A program made the position numbers and the translations under genes. From positions 2,046,001 to 2,110,000 of the forward strand of contig NC_091877.1 in the NCBI RefSeq assembly GCF_019399895.1: a stretch of DNA of 64,000 bases, read 5' to 3'. The stretch's first letter is position 1. The number at the start of each line of letters is the position of its first letter. The stretch is from Cardiocondyla obscurior. Its lineage: Eukaryota; Arthropoda; Insecta; Hymenoptera; Formicidae. Positions 1 through 13,500 of this stretch are shown here, one piece after another. A model generated the notes under the pieces. It saw only the letters and a list, made by a program, of their open reading frames with translations. It had not been told where the DNA came from and searched no databases.

Positions 1-3000
1 CTAAATATTCAAGTGAAACGCGTTATCGCGACTCGTTAAGAATTTCTTTTTTTTTTTTAATTAATGGAATTCTGTCAGTAAGAATTTATTCGGAGATTGG
101 ACGTCACGTTAGATATTAAAATATCATGACATAATAGAGTGGCGGAATTTTTTTTTTTTAATCGAAGCGCACTGCTCCGCTCAGTATTTTTTAACGAGAT
201 ACATTGAGTGCGGCGAATAACGCGATATATATCGAATAAAATGTAGAAAAAAAAGTTTACTTGAAAACAATAACGTAATTTCTTTTTTATCGTACATTAA
301 AGGAAATTGACGATAGCGTGGCAATGAAATCATCAGGTCTCTGTGAACAGATCGATAAGGCATCCTTATCTGCAGCCAGCGCCGGTTCTTCCATTAAAGC
401 CTGGCGAGAATTACTTGAAGCGACTCTACTAGATCCTATCGTTTGGCTAAGTAGTTTTCATAAAGAACCGGAATTCTCGCTTCCTCGTCCAGCGCGTTCC
501 GCCGCTTTTTCCCTTGACTTCTCCATTCCCGATCCTTCGGACGAACGCTCGCAGATAATCGAACTCGGAAATCGATGGGGAGGCAACCGGTGAATTTTCT
601 CGTCTAAACTTCTACGGGTGTAACGGTTTTCAAGCGGGGTTCGGTTCACGTAGAACGGTCCACGCTCGATTTCGCACTTACGAAATGAAAGAATCGACTA
701 GAAAATTGCGAGATCAATTAGGATATCCGAAGAATCATCAGAATTATCTAAGTTCTCGCCAAGTGATAATACGTTTTTTTTTTTTTTTCCTCGACGACCG
801 TTCGACGATCGAATGAATTTCTTATTTAAGTAAATTGGTGAATATTCCAGTCTGAAATTTATCTAATTTAAATAACCCGTGGGCGATTTTTCTAATTAAG
901 TTTTAGATAATACGTAGAATAATTGAGAAAAAAAATCTAGTGTTAAAATTAATTAACTTCGCTAAGTTTAATGTCCTTGATACATTAATAAGAGTTCTAA
1001 GAAGATCTGAGAAATCGGCCTTCTTAAGTATAATTATTAAAATCTTTCTTAAAAGAATGCGACATTAAAAAATTAAAGAGAACGAAGGAAGATAATTAGC
1101 CACACGAGTCAGAAGATGCTTTTCATTGTACATCCATAAGCGTAAACCGGAAATGTTTTCGAAATTCGTAATTTATGGTGCTAAATCGTGCGTACCATGC
1201 GACGAGATACGTTTCGAATTAATCCGCGTTATAAAGCGATAAGATCGCGCTATAACATCGCTCGCTGCGAAATGCGCTGCGTTTACAGAGCTGAAAATTT
1301 GCAATAATTCCTTCTCGGCTGCATAAAATTTGGAACCTAATCAAATGACTTGTAATAATACACAACAAATTTTTCTGTAACTTTAACTCTATTAATTTGC
1401 TAAAATAAATTGGAAAAAAAAATTTCTAGATAACGTTACTTGTACTCGTAAATTACGAAACAAAATGAAGAATTATTGTCTTTAACGACAATTTCTGTAA
1501 TTTTGTCGCGACGAATAGCAAAAAGACGGAGTAAATAAAATTCGATTAAGCCTAATGTTTTTATTAATTTCTTATTCCGACTAAATTTACGGCTTGCATG
1601 CAATATTTTGTACGGTCTGTTTTTGTATGTCGTGTAACGAGTTTTCTAACCGTATCCTATTTTCTCGGCGACCATCGCATTCAATTTCCCCGGAGTACAG
1701 TAACGTTTCGTGCTGCGGACTATGCCACGGCATGAAAACGTGCTATCAATAATTTCATCGCATTTAATTCTCTTCCCACTTACGCGTCCGACTTTGAACT
1801 AAAGCAGCGAGGCTAATTCGCATAAGTGCCGCGTAAAAAAAAAAAAAAAAATGTAAAAAGTTGGCCATTAAATTACCGACCGCTTAAACGAAGCGATAAA
1901 ACGAAAAGTACCAAAGAAATCTCGCGTCTCCTCACGTGACGTAGCTCGACAAACAATCGAGCCTGAAACGCATCTGTGCAAATTTAATTTTACAGATAAT
2001 TAAAAATAATTTAAAAAAAAAAAAAAACCTTTTGCTGTGTATTTCCTTACAGAGAAACTCGTCGGAATTTATATCGAATATTTCTCGTGGATCTGTTTTG
2101 CTCCGAAAGCTTTCGACTTATTTCACCGTTTCCTTTGGCAGCCGTAATAGTTGCGAGTATCGACTTTTCCGTTCGGCCCAAACGTCTACACCTTACGTTC
2201 GGCAACAATAAGATTTTTCGCGCGGTTCTACTCGTAACTCGAAACTGGAGAAACGAGATAACTTACTAAAACACGGTGGGTTCGACGGTGATTCATGCAC
2301 GTGCATTCGGGACGTGTGTGTGTGTGCACGCATCCACGGCTCGGGCTATCCCGCACAACCGCAACTGCAATTTCTTGCAACGAGCTGTAATACGGGCTGC
2401 AATATAAATTTGAGGCACGATCGTAAGACGCCCGCGGAATGTCTGCTGGCCTACGATCCGCGGTGCTTATGTAAAACATCGCGTCGTAAGCTCCGTGTCA
2501 CATGCGCGTTTTATTTACGCATTTATCATTGTCGCGAGACGAGCTGCGATGGAAAGACTAGTGGAACGCGTAAAACGATAAACGAAATGCATCAAGTGGA
2601 GAACTGAGAATTTTCGCGATCGTTTGCCGGCTATATCTGACGTCTCTTAGTACGATACGCTATTACGATCATTTACTGCATGAAACTTTGAAACTTTTAC
2701 AACGCATTAGGAAGTATCATCCGAAAGTATTAAACGAAAAGACTGGGAGCAAGTTGCCGCGTAACAATAAAAGTGATCAGTCCGTTCGTTTAAAAATCTA
2801 CGAACTGGATAGGAAATGCAAAATCGGAATGTTAACGCTCTGTTGTGCGCGATTGTCCGCGAACGGTGTTGTACTTCGAACAGTTATTAAACATTTAAAG
2901 TTACATTTGTTGATTATGACCAAGTCGCTCGCGTTCAAAGGGAGTGCGAAACGAGAATTTCAATGATATCCGGGAATTATATCGGACGTCACGGAAAAAA

Positions 3001-5640
3001 TGGACATTTTTCCAATAGTTTTAATTGTGACAACAAAAATTGATAACCAGTTCTGGTTTTAAAAAACAAAAAAAAAAAAAATAATAATTTAAAAAAATAG
3101 TGTAGCTCTTTGGAAGGCTATAAGCTACGATTTTGATTTCAGCGCAAAATGTCACCTAAGATGTACCAAAAGAACTCCTTAGGGAACTACCCAGAACTCT
3201 TAAAAAATTTTACCGAAAAAAAAAAAAAAATAAAAGAAAAAAAAAACTTGTTGCAGACTATTTTATCAGCGTCGTTCTTTTATTGAATCCTGTAGCGATT
3301 TGTACTTTGCTTTTTCTCAATAATATACGTAAATGAATATAATATAAGAAGATCCGTAATGACGCGTGTGTATGATAAACGCGGAAAAGGTGAAAGAATC
3401 GATAGGAAGGTGCAAAACGCCGAGTTGCAATATTGGAATGTCTGGTGAATAAGTATCGGTGCACCGAGCCTTGATCTATATCCAGCCACGCTCTTGATTG
3501 CATCGCGCTGCAAACGCTGTCGTCTATAACGAGTGATATTTCCTATGAAACTGATATTCACAGTCACGGCTGCGTATAAATTGCGTGTGCGAATATTTTC
3601 CAACGATAACCGACTTGTTTTCGCGCAGCAAAAAAATTTCGGTCACGAAATATGAATCGAGGAATTTTTGTTTAAACTAGTCTTTTTCCTCTCGATCAGT
3701 CGGAGAAAAGAATAATCGTTTGACGATACAAATATTTGAAACAGGTGCGTTATTTTGTCCCCCGTGGCCAGTTTAATAGTATTAATTTCCACTCTATTCT
3801 TACATTTGTTCCCTTTTTTGGATCGCGAATGCGAACGACCGTCCGAAAATATCTCGACGTTTTTACGGTGAGTTTAAAACCGAATTTGCTAATCTTATAA
3901 AAAGCTAGATCTCATTGAGAGCTTTCTAATTCGCAGTGCAAGAAAAGTGTATTTCTTTTACCGTCGAATGAGCAGTTAACGTTAAAAGGACTTTCGATAA
4001 AGTACGTATTGCATAATGCTTTGTTAAATGTAACAAAGACAAGTAGTGTAATAAAGACATGCAACGAAGAAATTACAAAATTGTAAAGTAGGTCATGCAA
4101 AGTACGCATTTAATTAAATTATTAATTAAATATATTTGAGTAATAGAAAAGAAATAAAGAGAAAGTAAAAAAATTAATTAAACACTCATAGAGATTACTA
4201 ATTTAATTAAATAGTATTAATACTAAAATATTAAATTTGACGAATTCACGGAGTTTTACAGATATTTAATATACATTAGCAGAAAAAAAGACAAATCTTT
4301 CGTATCATGGATTATGTAAGAGATAGAGCGAGAGAACGAGAGAGAGAGAGAAGATTAAAACTTAAGACTATAAGCGTCTTAATTACATAAAGTGTAGTTA
4401 AAACTTTAAATTTCTGGTATTATCAAACAAATAAAGTTTCAAAATAATATCCCCGGTATTGCAATACTAAAAAGCGGCGCATAAAATATCCGAGAACGTT
4501 ATTCCTTTTTCTTTTTTAGTTGAGTATAAAAAAAAATTGAGCATAAAAGAAATAAATAAAAGATAAATAAATAAAGGTAAAAGGAAATATGCAGCAGTAA
4601 GCGCACGTTTTATGCGAGTGCATAAATCACGCGTAAGATATTTCAGTAAAAATGTTGCAGCGTTTGCGTCAAACATCTCGACTTCTTCCTCGCGTAAGAG
4701 GAAAATCTTTTCATCGATAACGACCCGCATTTGTTTCGTGCGATATTCAAAATGTCTCTTAATGCAATATGCCGCGAGAGTGTGCGCCCGCATTACACTT
4801 GCGCCAATGCAGATACTTCGACTTCTACTTCGTAGCATTAAGGGTCACGGCGTCTAGGCCAAAATCCACGACGGCGCCAAGAGTTTTCGTCGCTAGCCAT
4901 CGAAAACGCTTGTCGTGATTTAAACTCGTTCCACTTGTCGCGCTAACCGACGGCAATATTTGAACAAATGACCCCGGCACGCTAATAAAATATGCAAGGC
5001 CAAAAGTACGAATTTTTCCGCTTAAAGCCGAGATAAAAAGGAACGATTTGCATTTTTAAAACGTGTAACTTGTAACTATCCTCAGGAAAGCTCAAATAGA
5101 GCGGATGTTCACCGGTGATGTTATTTTGCCGACTCGATCTACCTCGTAATGTGAACGTTAATTAAAAATATTAACATCAACGCTTTGCACCAGATACTTT
5201 ACTATTTTACATTTTATTGCGTCTTTTAATGGTTGGATTTATTATTTCGTTGGGTTCTTTTCGCGGTCATAAATCTCGCACGACGTCAAAGACTTTTCCG
5301 CGACTACCGTCTCGCAACAAATACAATAAAACCTACTTTTACATGGGAGGAGGAAAAAAAAATTGTGATGTATGCCATAAATTACGAACGTACGTAATAT
5401 AGGTGCATTCGTTGTTTATTTTCGCGGTGATTCTCTCTGACAGGGTGTCTATACGTATATCCAGTCCAGCTTCATCAAACTGCGAAAGCTATTAGAACTT
5501 GAGAAATCGTGAAAATAGCGTGGGGAGATAAAATATCGGCGAAGAAAGATAAAAAAAAGAAGCGAGGGATAATACTATGAATCCGGCCTAACTTGATAAC
5601 CAGATGCGGGCGGGCGTAATCCTCCTCGGGAAATCTTCCA
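1..5640. other. Noncoding DNA, nothing recognised
   Basis: AT-rich sequence with frequent A or T runs of 8-18 bases and scattered CpG-rich patches. Open frames on both strands are short, mostly begin at TTG or GTG, and resemble no family I know. I see no exon with convincing splice sites. It may be intron or intergenic DNA upstream of the receptor gene. Confidence 0.6.
4338..4351. repeat. (GA)n microsatellite
   Basis: A run of alternating G and A inside a longer purine-rich stretch that begins near 4319. It is a simple repeat. Confidence 0.8.
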
Positions 5641-5692
5641 GATTTGCAAATCCCAGAAAACCGCGCTATGGATTTGTACAATTGTACAAATC
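5641..5692. repeat. Two related perfect palindromes
   Basis: GATTTGCAAATC at 5641-5652 is a perfect 12-bp palindrome. At 5671-5692 a perfect 22-bp palindrome is made of GATTTGTACAA followed by its exact reverse complement. Both share the ends GATTTG and CAAATC and are 18 bp apart. Such dyads can be homodimer binding sites; ATTTGCAAAT resembles a POU/octamer-type site. Function is inference only. Confidence 0.75.
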
Positions 5693-8600
5693 TTCATTGG
5701 CGTGGCGCGAATAAAAAAAAATTGCCGAATCTATCCTTTACAGTTAAATAAACCAATTGTGACAAATATTAAATAAATTTTGCTCTCTCTTCGCCTGATA
5801 TAAAGTCGTTCGTTTTATAAAATGTTACTCGACACCTGGGAGCTTTTAAATATTAAACATTATTGCGTTATTCACGGCGATTTTTGCAAAATGTGAAATT
5901 ACATTATACGAGACGTTCTTTTCCGTAAACAATATACGTTCTTTAATACAAAATCTCTCTCGTATAAACAGTGAAATATATAAAATGCAATATAAGAAGA
6001 ACGTTACTCATTACGGCGAAAAGAACAGCGTCGTAAAAAGTACTAAGAAATGCCAACTACTTTTCAAAACTATCCCTTTTTTTTTTCCTTTTTTTTTTTC
6101 TTCTTTACCACGGGGTTTCTGGCTACGTGCCTGACCCGAGTGTCTTCAGCGTTACGAAGAACAAAGTCGCGTTTATAACACGTAGTAAGACGTGAAACCA
6201 TTGTACTCAACGTAGCTGTAAATTTATTTCTTACTTACACTTACTACGTTTCAGCTTTTAAATATTTTGTTAAATTAATGGACGGTTACGTTGAAACGCA
6301 AAAGAATCCTCACTGCGAAAATGGAATATCTAAAAATGACTTTCCGTCGTTATTAATAAGATCACTGCAGCCTGCATAGTTTTATTTCGAGTTTCGTAAG
6401 GAACTGTTTCTTTGAAATTTTTATTCCGTCCAATATAGCGCCGGTGCGTTAAATTGCAACGTAAGAGGAAATTCAAGATGTAATTAGAAGACGTTAAATA
6501 TGCAGAACTCCGACGAACCAATTTGTCAAAGACGTTGATTAGATAGATACTCGTGTACGGAGCAAGTCATACAGTTCCGCATTGTTCCTGAATTTCTAGT
6601 AATTATAACAGACTGTCGCGTGCATCAAACTACAGTGCTCGACCGAAGAGGAAGTGCTCCAGATGACCAAGTTTCGCCCATTTTCCGAGTGGATCGTTTG
6701 TGTCTCGAGAAGTGGTTTACTACTGGCCGAGGAACAAATGCGAACATCGATAGATCGAGCGTATGAATAAACGATTATTGCATCTAAAAACGTACGAGGG
6801 AAACGAGTTACATCCCGATGCGAAACAGACTCTGTCGCGATTCATCTGGAAGCGACTGGTGGGACGGATGTTGCAGCACCTAGGGGAGAACCCAAGGCTA
6901 CGGAAATTGCACACGGATGCGTCAAATTTGGCGAAAAATCGCGGATGAAGTATTACCGACGAACGACAAGCTAGCCAATCTCAATTTTTCCGCTAACTCC
7001 GTGAAACTCGGACGGCACGTTCTATAAATGTCAAAACCCACCACCGTATTCAGTTTTTTTCGGGAGATATCGTTTTGTCTCGACTTACACGTTGTTACGC
7101 GACGGCACGAAAATATTGCGCGCCTGTCTATTTCCTTTCTTGGTTCCTGCAAGAATTTATAGGAGAGTCAATATCCGGCGGCTGTCTAGTTATGCGCGGT
7201 GAAATATTATTAGCGGACGACTGCCGCCGTCCCGCTATATTACGCAAATACCAACGAGAAAATAAGGACACGTGCATCCGGAATCTGGAAGCTGAAATTT
7301 CATCAGAGTGGGCAGGGTTAGCAGGCTGATATTGTCGGGCGGGGTGTGGAAGAAGTAGTCATTTCGGCGATGAGATCAGCCTGTCGAACCCTGCGCTACG
7401 TTTTATTCCCCCACGGATCCGTCTGTGCGCAACGCATTTCTTATCTTCGTTTAACGAGTTGATTAATCTGCCGACCAACGAGCAAGACACGTCTCGAGAT
7501 GTTTACTATCGTTACAATGAAGGATGATAAGTAGAACGGACCGCGAACTCTTAACCAAAGGAACCGAAAATAGTTTCAGCGAATTCTGTTCCTGCATTTT
7601 TACTCGTCCCACGGCACGTAAAATCCGTTGATCGTATTTGGATATTAAAAACACCCGGTGTAAAATTAAAACATTTTACAGCTTGGAAATTTAAATATTT
7701 AAGTAAAAAAAAATATTACGAGAATTATACAAAATGTCTGACTTTTAGTATTATAATTTTCAATATTTTTTTGTAATTAAATTTGTTGAATTACGTATGT
7801 ATAATGTAATATTGAAAGTAATTTCCTTGTTCGAGCACACATCCGTATGCGAACGTTGGAAAAAAGCCTTGCAAGTAACAAAAATGCAGGTGGAGTAACC
7901 CGGCCCGAGTACTCGGTCGCATTTCGTGGATTTATAACGGGGACAATGTAGGAAAGAAGGTGGACTCCTAAATGCGTTTACGGTCTACGAGCCTCGCTAT
8001 CTCTGCTGACGATTACGTAGTCGGGAGTTGAGATTCTTTTATCCTTAAGCCAGCAAAGAAGAATGCACTCCTTTCGTTCCCACGAAGACTGATCGCGGCA
8101 CTCGGGGATCTCGCGGCTCGATCTCGGTTTTTAAGTACGAAACTTTTCGCGGCGTTGCGGGATGAAAATAAAATAAAAAGCGATCAGATTGAGTTTTAGC
8201 GGGATAACGGAAATTATTGTTTTTCTCTTATTAGAGCAATTTCGAGCAGAATCCGTTTCGCGGTAACTGTTCGGAGCGCGTTAAAAAAAAAAAAAAAAAA
8301 AAGAAAAAATTATTATTCGAATATAGGAGCGCGTTAAAGCCGAAGAATATAGGTATGCATGTATGTATATAGGTAAAATAGAAGGGATATATGCAGCGTA
8401 GGTTGCATAATAGAAGTGAATATTTATTCGTCGCGCGACGGAAAATAACGTCGTCGTAAATGCAAACGAATTTTATCTACAATTATAATTTTCTTGAAGA
8501 TAGTCGAGCAACTTTTTTTACCTTATATCGCAATCTAGACCGGACACGTTTAAAATGCAAAATAATAAATTTATTTCGTTCGTCTGTAATCGCGACGGGG

Positions 8601-10559
8601 AAGCCGGCGGGATCCTCGTGGACAGTTTGAGAGTGTATCTGGAATTAATAGTTTTTAATGCGACGGTAACGCGAAGCTTTTTCTATCGGGGCAAAATAAA
8701 AGATGACGAAGCGGAAAAATGTGTTTGGTGTGGAAAACACGATCCTTCTTTTTACTTTACTTCCTGAAAGGTGTTACCGCCAACTCAGAAGGACCTTTTA
8801 TTGGGTTTGAGATTACCTCAGGTTGCTTTCAGTTTACTTTTTCCTCCTTCAAGCACTTCATTTTCCACTGGAGGGTCGATTCGAACCAAAACTATTAAAG
8901 TGTCTACTTAAAACGAAGATTTAATTTTTATAATTATCTTTTGATACTCGAACTCGCCTGTGTATACTTTTCCCGTGCTAGAAATGTTGGCGTTTCTTTC
9001 GGAAAAAAAGTTCTATTATATCGACTTGTATTTATAAAATTAGATAATTAATTTTAATATAAAAAGCCTACTGAGTTGGTATTGTATATTAATTTTTGTG
9101 CATTTTATTTATCATTGTTAAATGAGACATGTGCTTCAGCTTCTTTGCTCGCGCGAAAGTAGTAAAGCTTTCCTCAGATTTAAGTCGAAGGTAACAGGCA
9201 ACGTAACAACGTGTCACTCTGACATCAATTTTACACTATACGTTGACAGCCCAACGATGCTAACAAGAAATAAAAATATGTATAACGTGACAAGTCATCG
9301 TGCACTGTCAATATCATGCATTACGTCGAATTGAAAAGTTTGCTTATAACAAGCCAGTAAGAAGCGCGTAAACTCTTATACAGAATACAGATACATGTAT
9401 TGTGATATATGTTGCAGGTATGAATATGCAATTTGATTATATTTATAATAATTCTATTAATATGTAAAAAAAAAATGGCAAAAAGGTTTTACTAAATACA
9501 GAAAAAATTAAATTAAAATGATTTGTATATTACGTAAACGCGTGGACGAACTACATTAAATATAAAATACAAACTAATTTCCGCATGTGCGCGAACTGAA
9601 TCACAGTACAATTTTCTTGAATAATATACTCGTTTCCAATTTATGTAAATCTTTTTCTGCACTGCATCTTATTTATCATTCAAAATGTACGGCGGAATTT
9701 CGTAACTGCCTGACATTCAAATTTTCCTGCAATATTAATTCGATCAATTTGCGAATTGGTATATACATCGTTATAATGCATGTACGTGAATACTTTAGTA
9801 AATTGCACTTTTATAAAAATTGGTACGAGTAATATAAAAGACTGTAACGTATGTGAAACATTTGATTTTTATTTTTTTCGTACAACTGCACGCATATATT
9901 CATTTTACGCAATGCATGCACTTTGAAATATTCAGTGACATGGATCGTTGTCTGCCTCACGTCTCTTCGCTAGTATTCCGCTAGAATTATTCAGTCGTTA
10001 TTTGGACGTCGGGAACGATAGAGAAACATCAATTTGCAAATTCGACACAACAACTTTCCAAAGCCCGGCGTTAAAATTAAATTTTAATTCTTTTTTTTTT
10101 TTAAATTATTCCCGACAGACTTGATATTTATCAACACTCGGTAGGAGTTCTGATTTCTATTTTAATTTTTATAATTTAACGCGGGTAAAAGTCAAAGTTA
10201 GATTGCATTTTCTCTTTTATTACCAGTTAAGTTTAATAATGAAATTTCTTTTGCGACAAGTAAAAAAAAAAAAATTACATCAACAATTTAAACTCGTGAT
10301 TCATTAAAGAGTTTCTTTCTTTCTTCGAGACTAGTGTAGCATTCTTCCTACAATTGGTTCACACTTGATGAATTCGCTTGATAATTTTCCGAACTTCGAG
10401 CATAAAGGAAATGTAACCGTTTATATACGTACGTGCGTTATTGTCGTTCGCGACGGTGCGATAAACCGAGGGAAATTTTTCATGAACGCGATTCCGGCCC
10501 GTAGCGATTTTCTCATCGTCGTCGGATGACGACGGGGAAGTTCAAGGTTTTACGAGAGA
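5693..10559. other. Noncoding DNA, nothing recognised
   Basis: No exon or RNA gene recognised. Contents are AT-rich sequence with homopolymer runs, a short direct repeat around an A tract at 8273-8338, and a lone tRNA-like B-box on the minus strand near 8872 without any cloverleaf. Short ORFs here show no family resemblance. Confidence 0.6.
8273..8338. repeat. 13-bp direct repeat flanking an A-rich insert
   Basis: GGAGCGCGTTAAA occurs at 8273-8285 and again at 8326-8338. Between them lie a long A run and a short AT-rich stretch. The arrangement looks like a target-site duplication or a local tandem duplication with A-tract expansion. The A tract adjoins the left copy, which is not the usual layout for either orientation of a poly(A) retroinsertion. 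Confidence 0.6.
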
Positions 10560-10575
10560 CGGCGTCGCGACGCCG
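10560..10575. repeat. 16-bp perfect CpG palindrome
   Basis: CGGCGTCGCGACGCCG equals its own reverse complement and contains five CpG steps. It sits in a GC-rich patch (about 10490-10700) within AT-rich DNA, next to another short inverted repeat, GTCGTC/GACGAC, around 10520. A symmetric protein-binding site is possible but unproven. Confidence 0.75.
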
Positions 10576-13500
10576 CCAGCGGCGCGGCGATACCCAGGGC
10601 TAGGGAGAAACCGTATTACGGAAAAGAGCTACGGAAAAGGGGGAACGAATCTGGGCGATGGTCGAAAACGTGGCGGAGAAGTCGTCGGTACCCACGAGAA
10701 TTCGACTGCCAATCGAACAGAAAGGGACTCTTGTGCCTCGAAGGCGATTTGTAAGAATACAGCTTCTGATTGAATTCGTACGTATATACGTTCGTTGTAA
10801 CAAGGTGAAAAGGAAGGAGGAGAAATACGTTGCCGCCCCGTGACGCTAAATAATATTTTTTAATATTGGGGAATAATGATTATTTCAACACCCCGAGAAC
10901 GAAGCATAGCAGTCGGGATTAATTTTTGAATTGATTGGAAAGTATAATTAAGAAATAGTAATTGTCTATCATTATTAATTCGCGATTGCAAAAGAGGATT
11001 ATATGTAGAATAGTATTTATGAGACCTTATTAAGCCGCCTAGAGAGATTTTCTCATTCTCGTTTATTATACTCACGATTAAAATTGTATTTTTATATAAA
11101 TTGTTATTGCGTATAATTTTATTTTAATAATACAATAATCAGAAATCATTTTTATCGACGTTCGCATTAGGTTTTACATTTTTGTGTCACGTTTTATTAT
11201 TTCTGTTTTTTTTTTACAATGCAGAACGAGATGTTTTATAAAATTATAGGAAACTCCATATTGGAAATATTTGATTAAATGTGATTTTGACGTGTTTTAT
11301 TTCTACTCTATTTACCACAAACAAGGTCCTGATTTTCTTACGAAGTCGATTTCACAGCAAATATTTGCAAATCATACGTAATTCATTTTTTACATTGTAA
11401 TTGTTAATTAAGAATATTTAAAAGATTAAACGTTTAATCATTTACTGTTTGTCATTTTCGAGATTCCGCAAAACTAAATATTCCGACACATTTATCATAG
11501 TTTGTCGTTTATTTATGAATCGATGGGTTTTCCATTTCGTCGAACGTCGCACGTTTAATTGAACATAGTTATTTACTACAAATTTTGAGACAGTGTTTAC
11601 AGTTCATTGATCAAATTGGTCATACCATTAAATTAATAATTATGATTAATGATTATTATTATACCTGAATGTCGGCATCGTGATAAACAAACGTGAGAAA
11701 AAGATATCTCGCGCAAGTATTTTATTTTTTTTTTTTTTCTAAGCACTTATGCATTTGTAAATTAAAGTTTATCTGGCATCGCAATTCTGTCGCGGCGGCA
11801 TATTGATTGCTAGGCGAACATTTTATTAAACAATCTCTCACTTTATATAAATATGCATATATATCGATCGACGCGTTGCTGCGAACAAATTTAATTCAGT
11901 TCTGTCTGTACACACCTCTGCATTTGCAAGCCCAGCCGATACTATCAAGTATCTTTATTAATACTGCGTATCAAAATCGAATTTCCAATATCCCACATCC
12001 GGTTTCTAGATAACATTGCGAATAACATTGTAACGAACGTTCAAAATTTATCGATTCAGTTCCTACGGTACATACACGTCCGATTTGTTTCCGGGATCCT
12101 TCAGTATTATTTAATATTTGTTTAACATATTTAAAATTATCGTATTAAATTGCAAACAACAATACGTCGCGTGAAATTACTTATCAAGGCATAAGAGCGC
12201 AAGTTGAATGCAAAAATTTATTTCTATCAATTTTTTTCCCCTTTTTATTTGCATAAGAAATGTAATTGCGGTTTATCGAGTTATCTCTTTGCTTTTCCCC
12301 TCGCATACGTATAAAGCCGATTGTATATCCGTTTCCCTCGGTAATGATTAATTAATCGTCTTAAAGTGTATCAATGAATGCGTGAAGCGTGCAGTAATAA
12401 ATTAACGCCCGTAGTCTTAGTCTCACTTGGAAAACTACCAATCGGCCATAGCTAATTAATTATAGCGATGGAAATACGAGACGCATAAATCGATTGTCGC
12501 AGTTCCGCACTTTCATTATTGCCTCGGTCTTTTAGTTTGCATCTAAAACTACCGCTACATCAATTTTAGGAGCTTAACTGGCGACGGCGTGTGTAATTAA
12601 AAAGTATCGGAAGCAGCTTCGATGAGTTACCGATAGGAACATCGAAAGGGGAGAAAAAAAAAAGAAAAAAAAAAACTACGAATCATGAAACGACAAATAG
12701 ACGCAACAGCCGAGTATTGGTGCGCTAATATTAACTCACGCGAGAGAGAAATTAATCTTCGGATAGATTTCGTATCCATAAAAAGCATTATTTCGCATAT
12801 TTCTCTTGATTAATGTCTGAAATAATGTTTTTTCCTTTTAACAATAGAAAGTAATAAGTTTAACTTTTTTTTTATTGATATACGAGATTAATAGAAGAGA
12901 GACATTAAGCACAGTAACGATCACGGTTTGTAATTTAATTATATTTTTCGTGGTTCTAAATATACTTTTCCATTTGCACAAAGGCAAGAATTTCCAAATC
13001 TATTTACGATATAATTATAAGACTGAACTATAAACGTAAATCAGCCTTTTAATCCAGAGATGTGTTGATATATATGATTCAGCAGCACGTAGATAAATGA
13101 TATCGTTCAAGTAACAAAGCTGAATCGTCTCAAGATACATAGCGCTGAGATAACGTGAATTTGCTGTACGCCACTACTAGAGTTTCCCTCTGTTTAGCCG
13201 ATTTTGCAGGTACGGAAGAAAATCGTCGAGAAACACGAAACGCTAACTCAGATGTGTAAGCATCTAAGAGAAAACAAGGTTAATCGCTCGGAATGTAGAA
13301 ATTGCGCGCGGTCTATCAACGAAAAATACTTTATCTTTTTTCGTGAAAATCGATGAGAAAATCGAGAGAGAGAGATACATTTTCCAAGAATATTATTGCA
13401 TTACGTGTACAATCAAATACGGGCACGTAAAGCAACATATGCGTCTGTTTAAAAAAAAAAAAAAAAGGTAAATATTAATTTGAATAAATTGCACGACTGT

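Noticed and set aside
8866..8890. Minus-strand GGTTCGAATC, a tRNA B-box match
   Set aside because: No A-box at the right distance and no acceptor, D or anticodon stems could be drawn.
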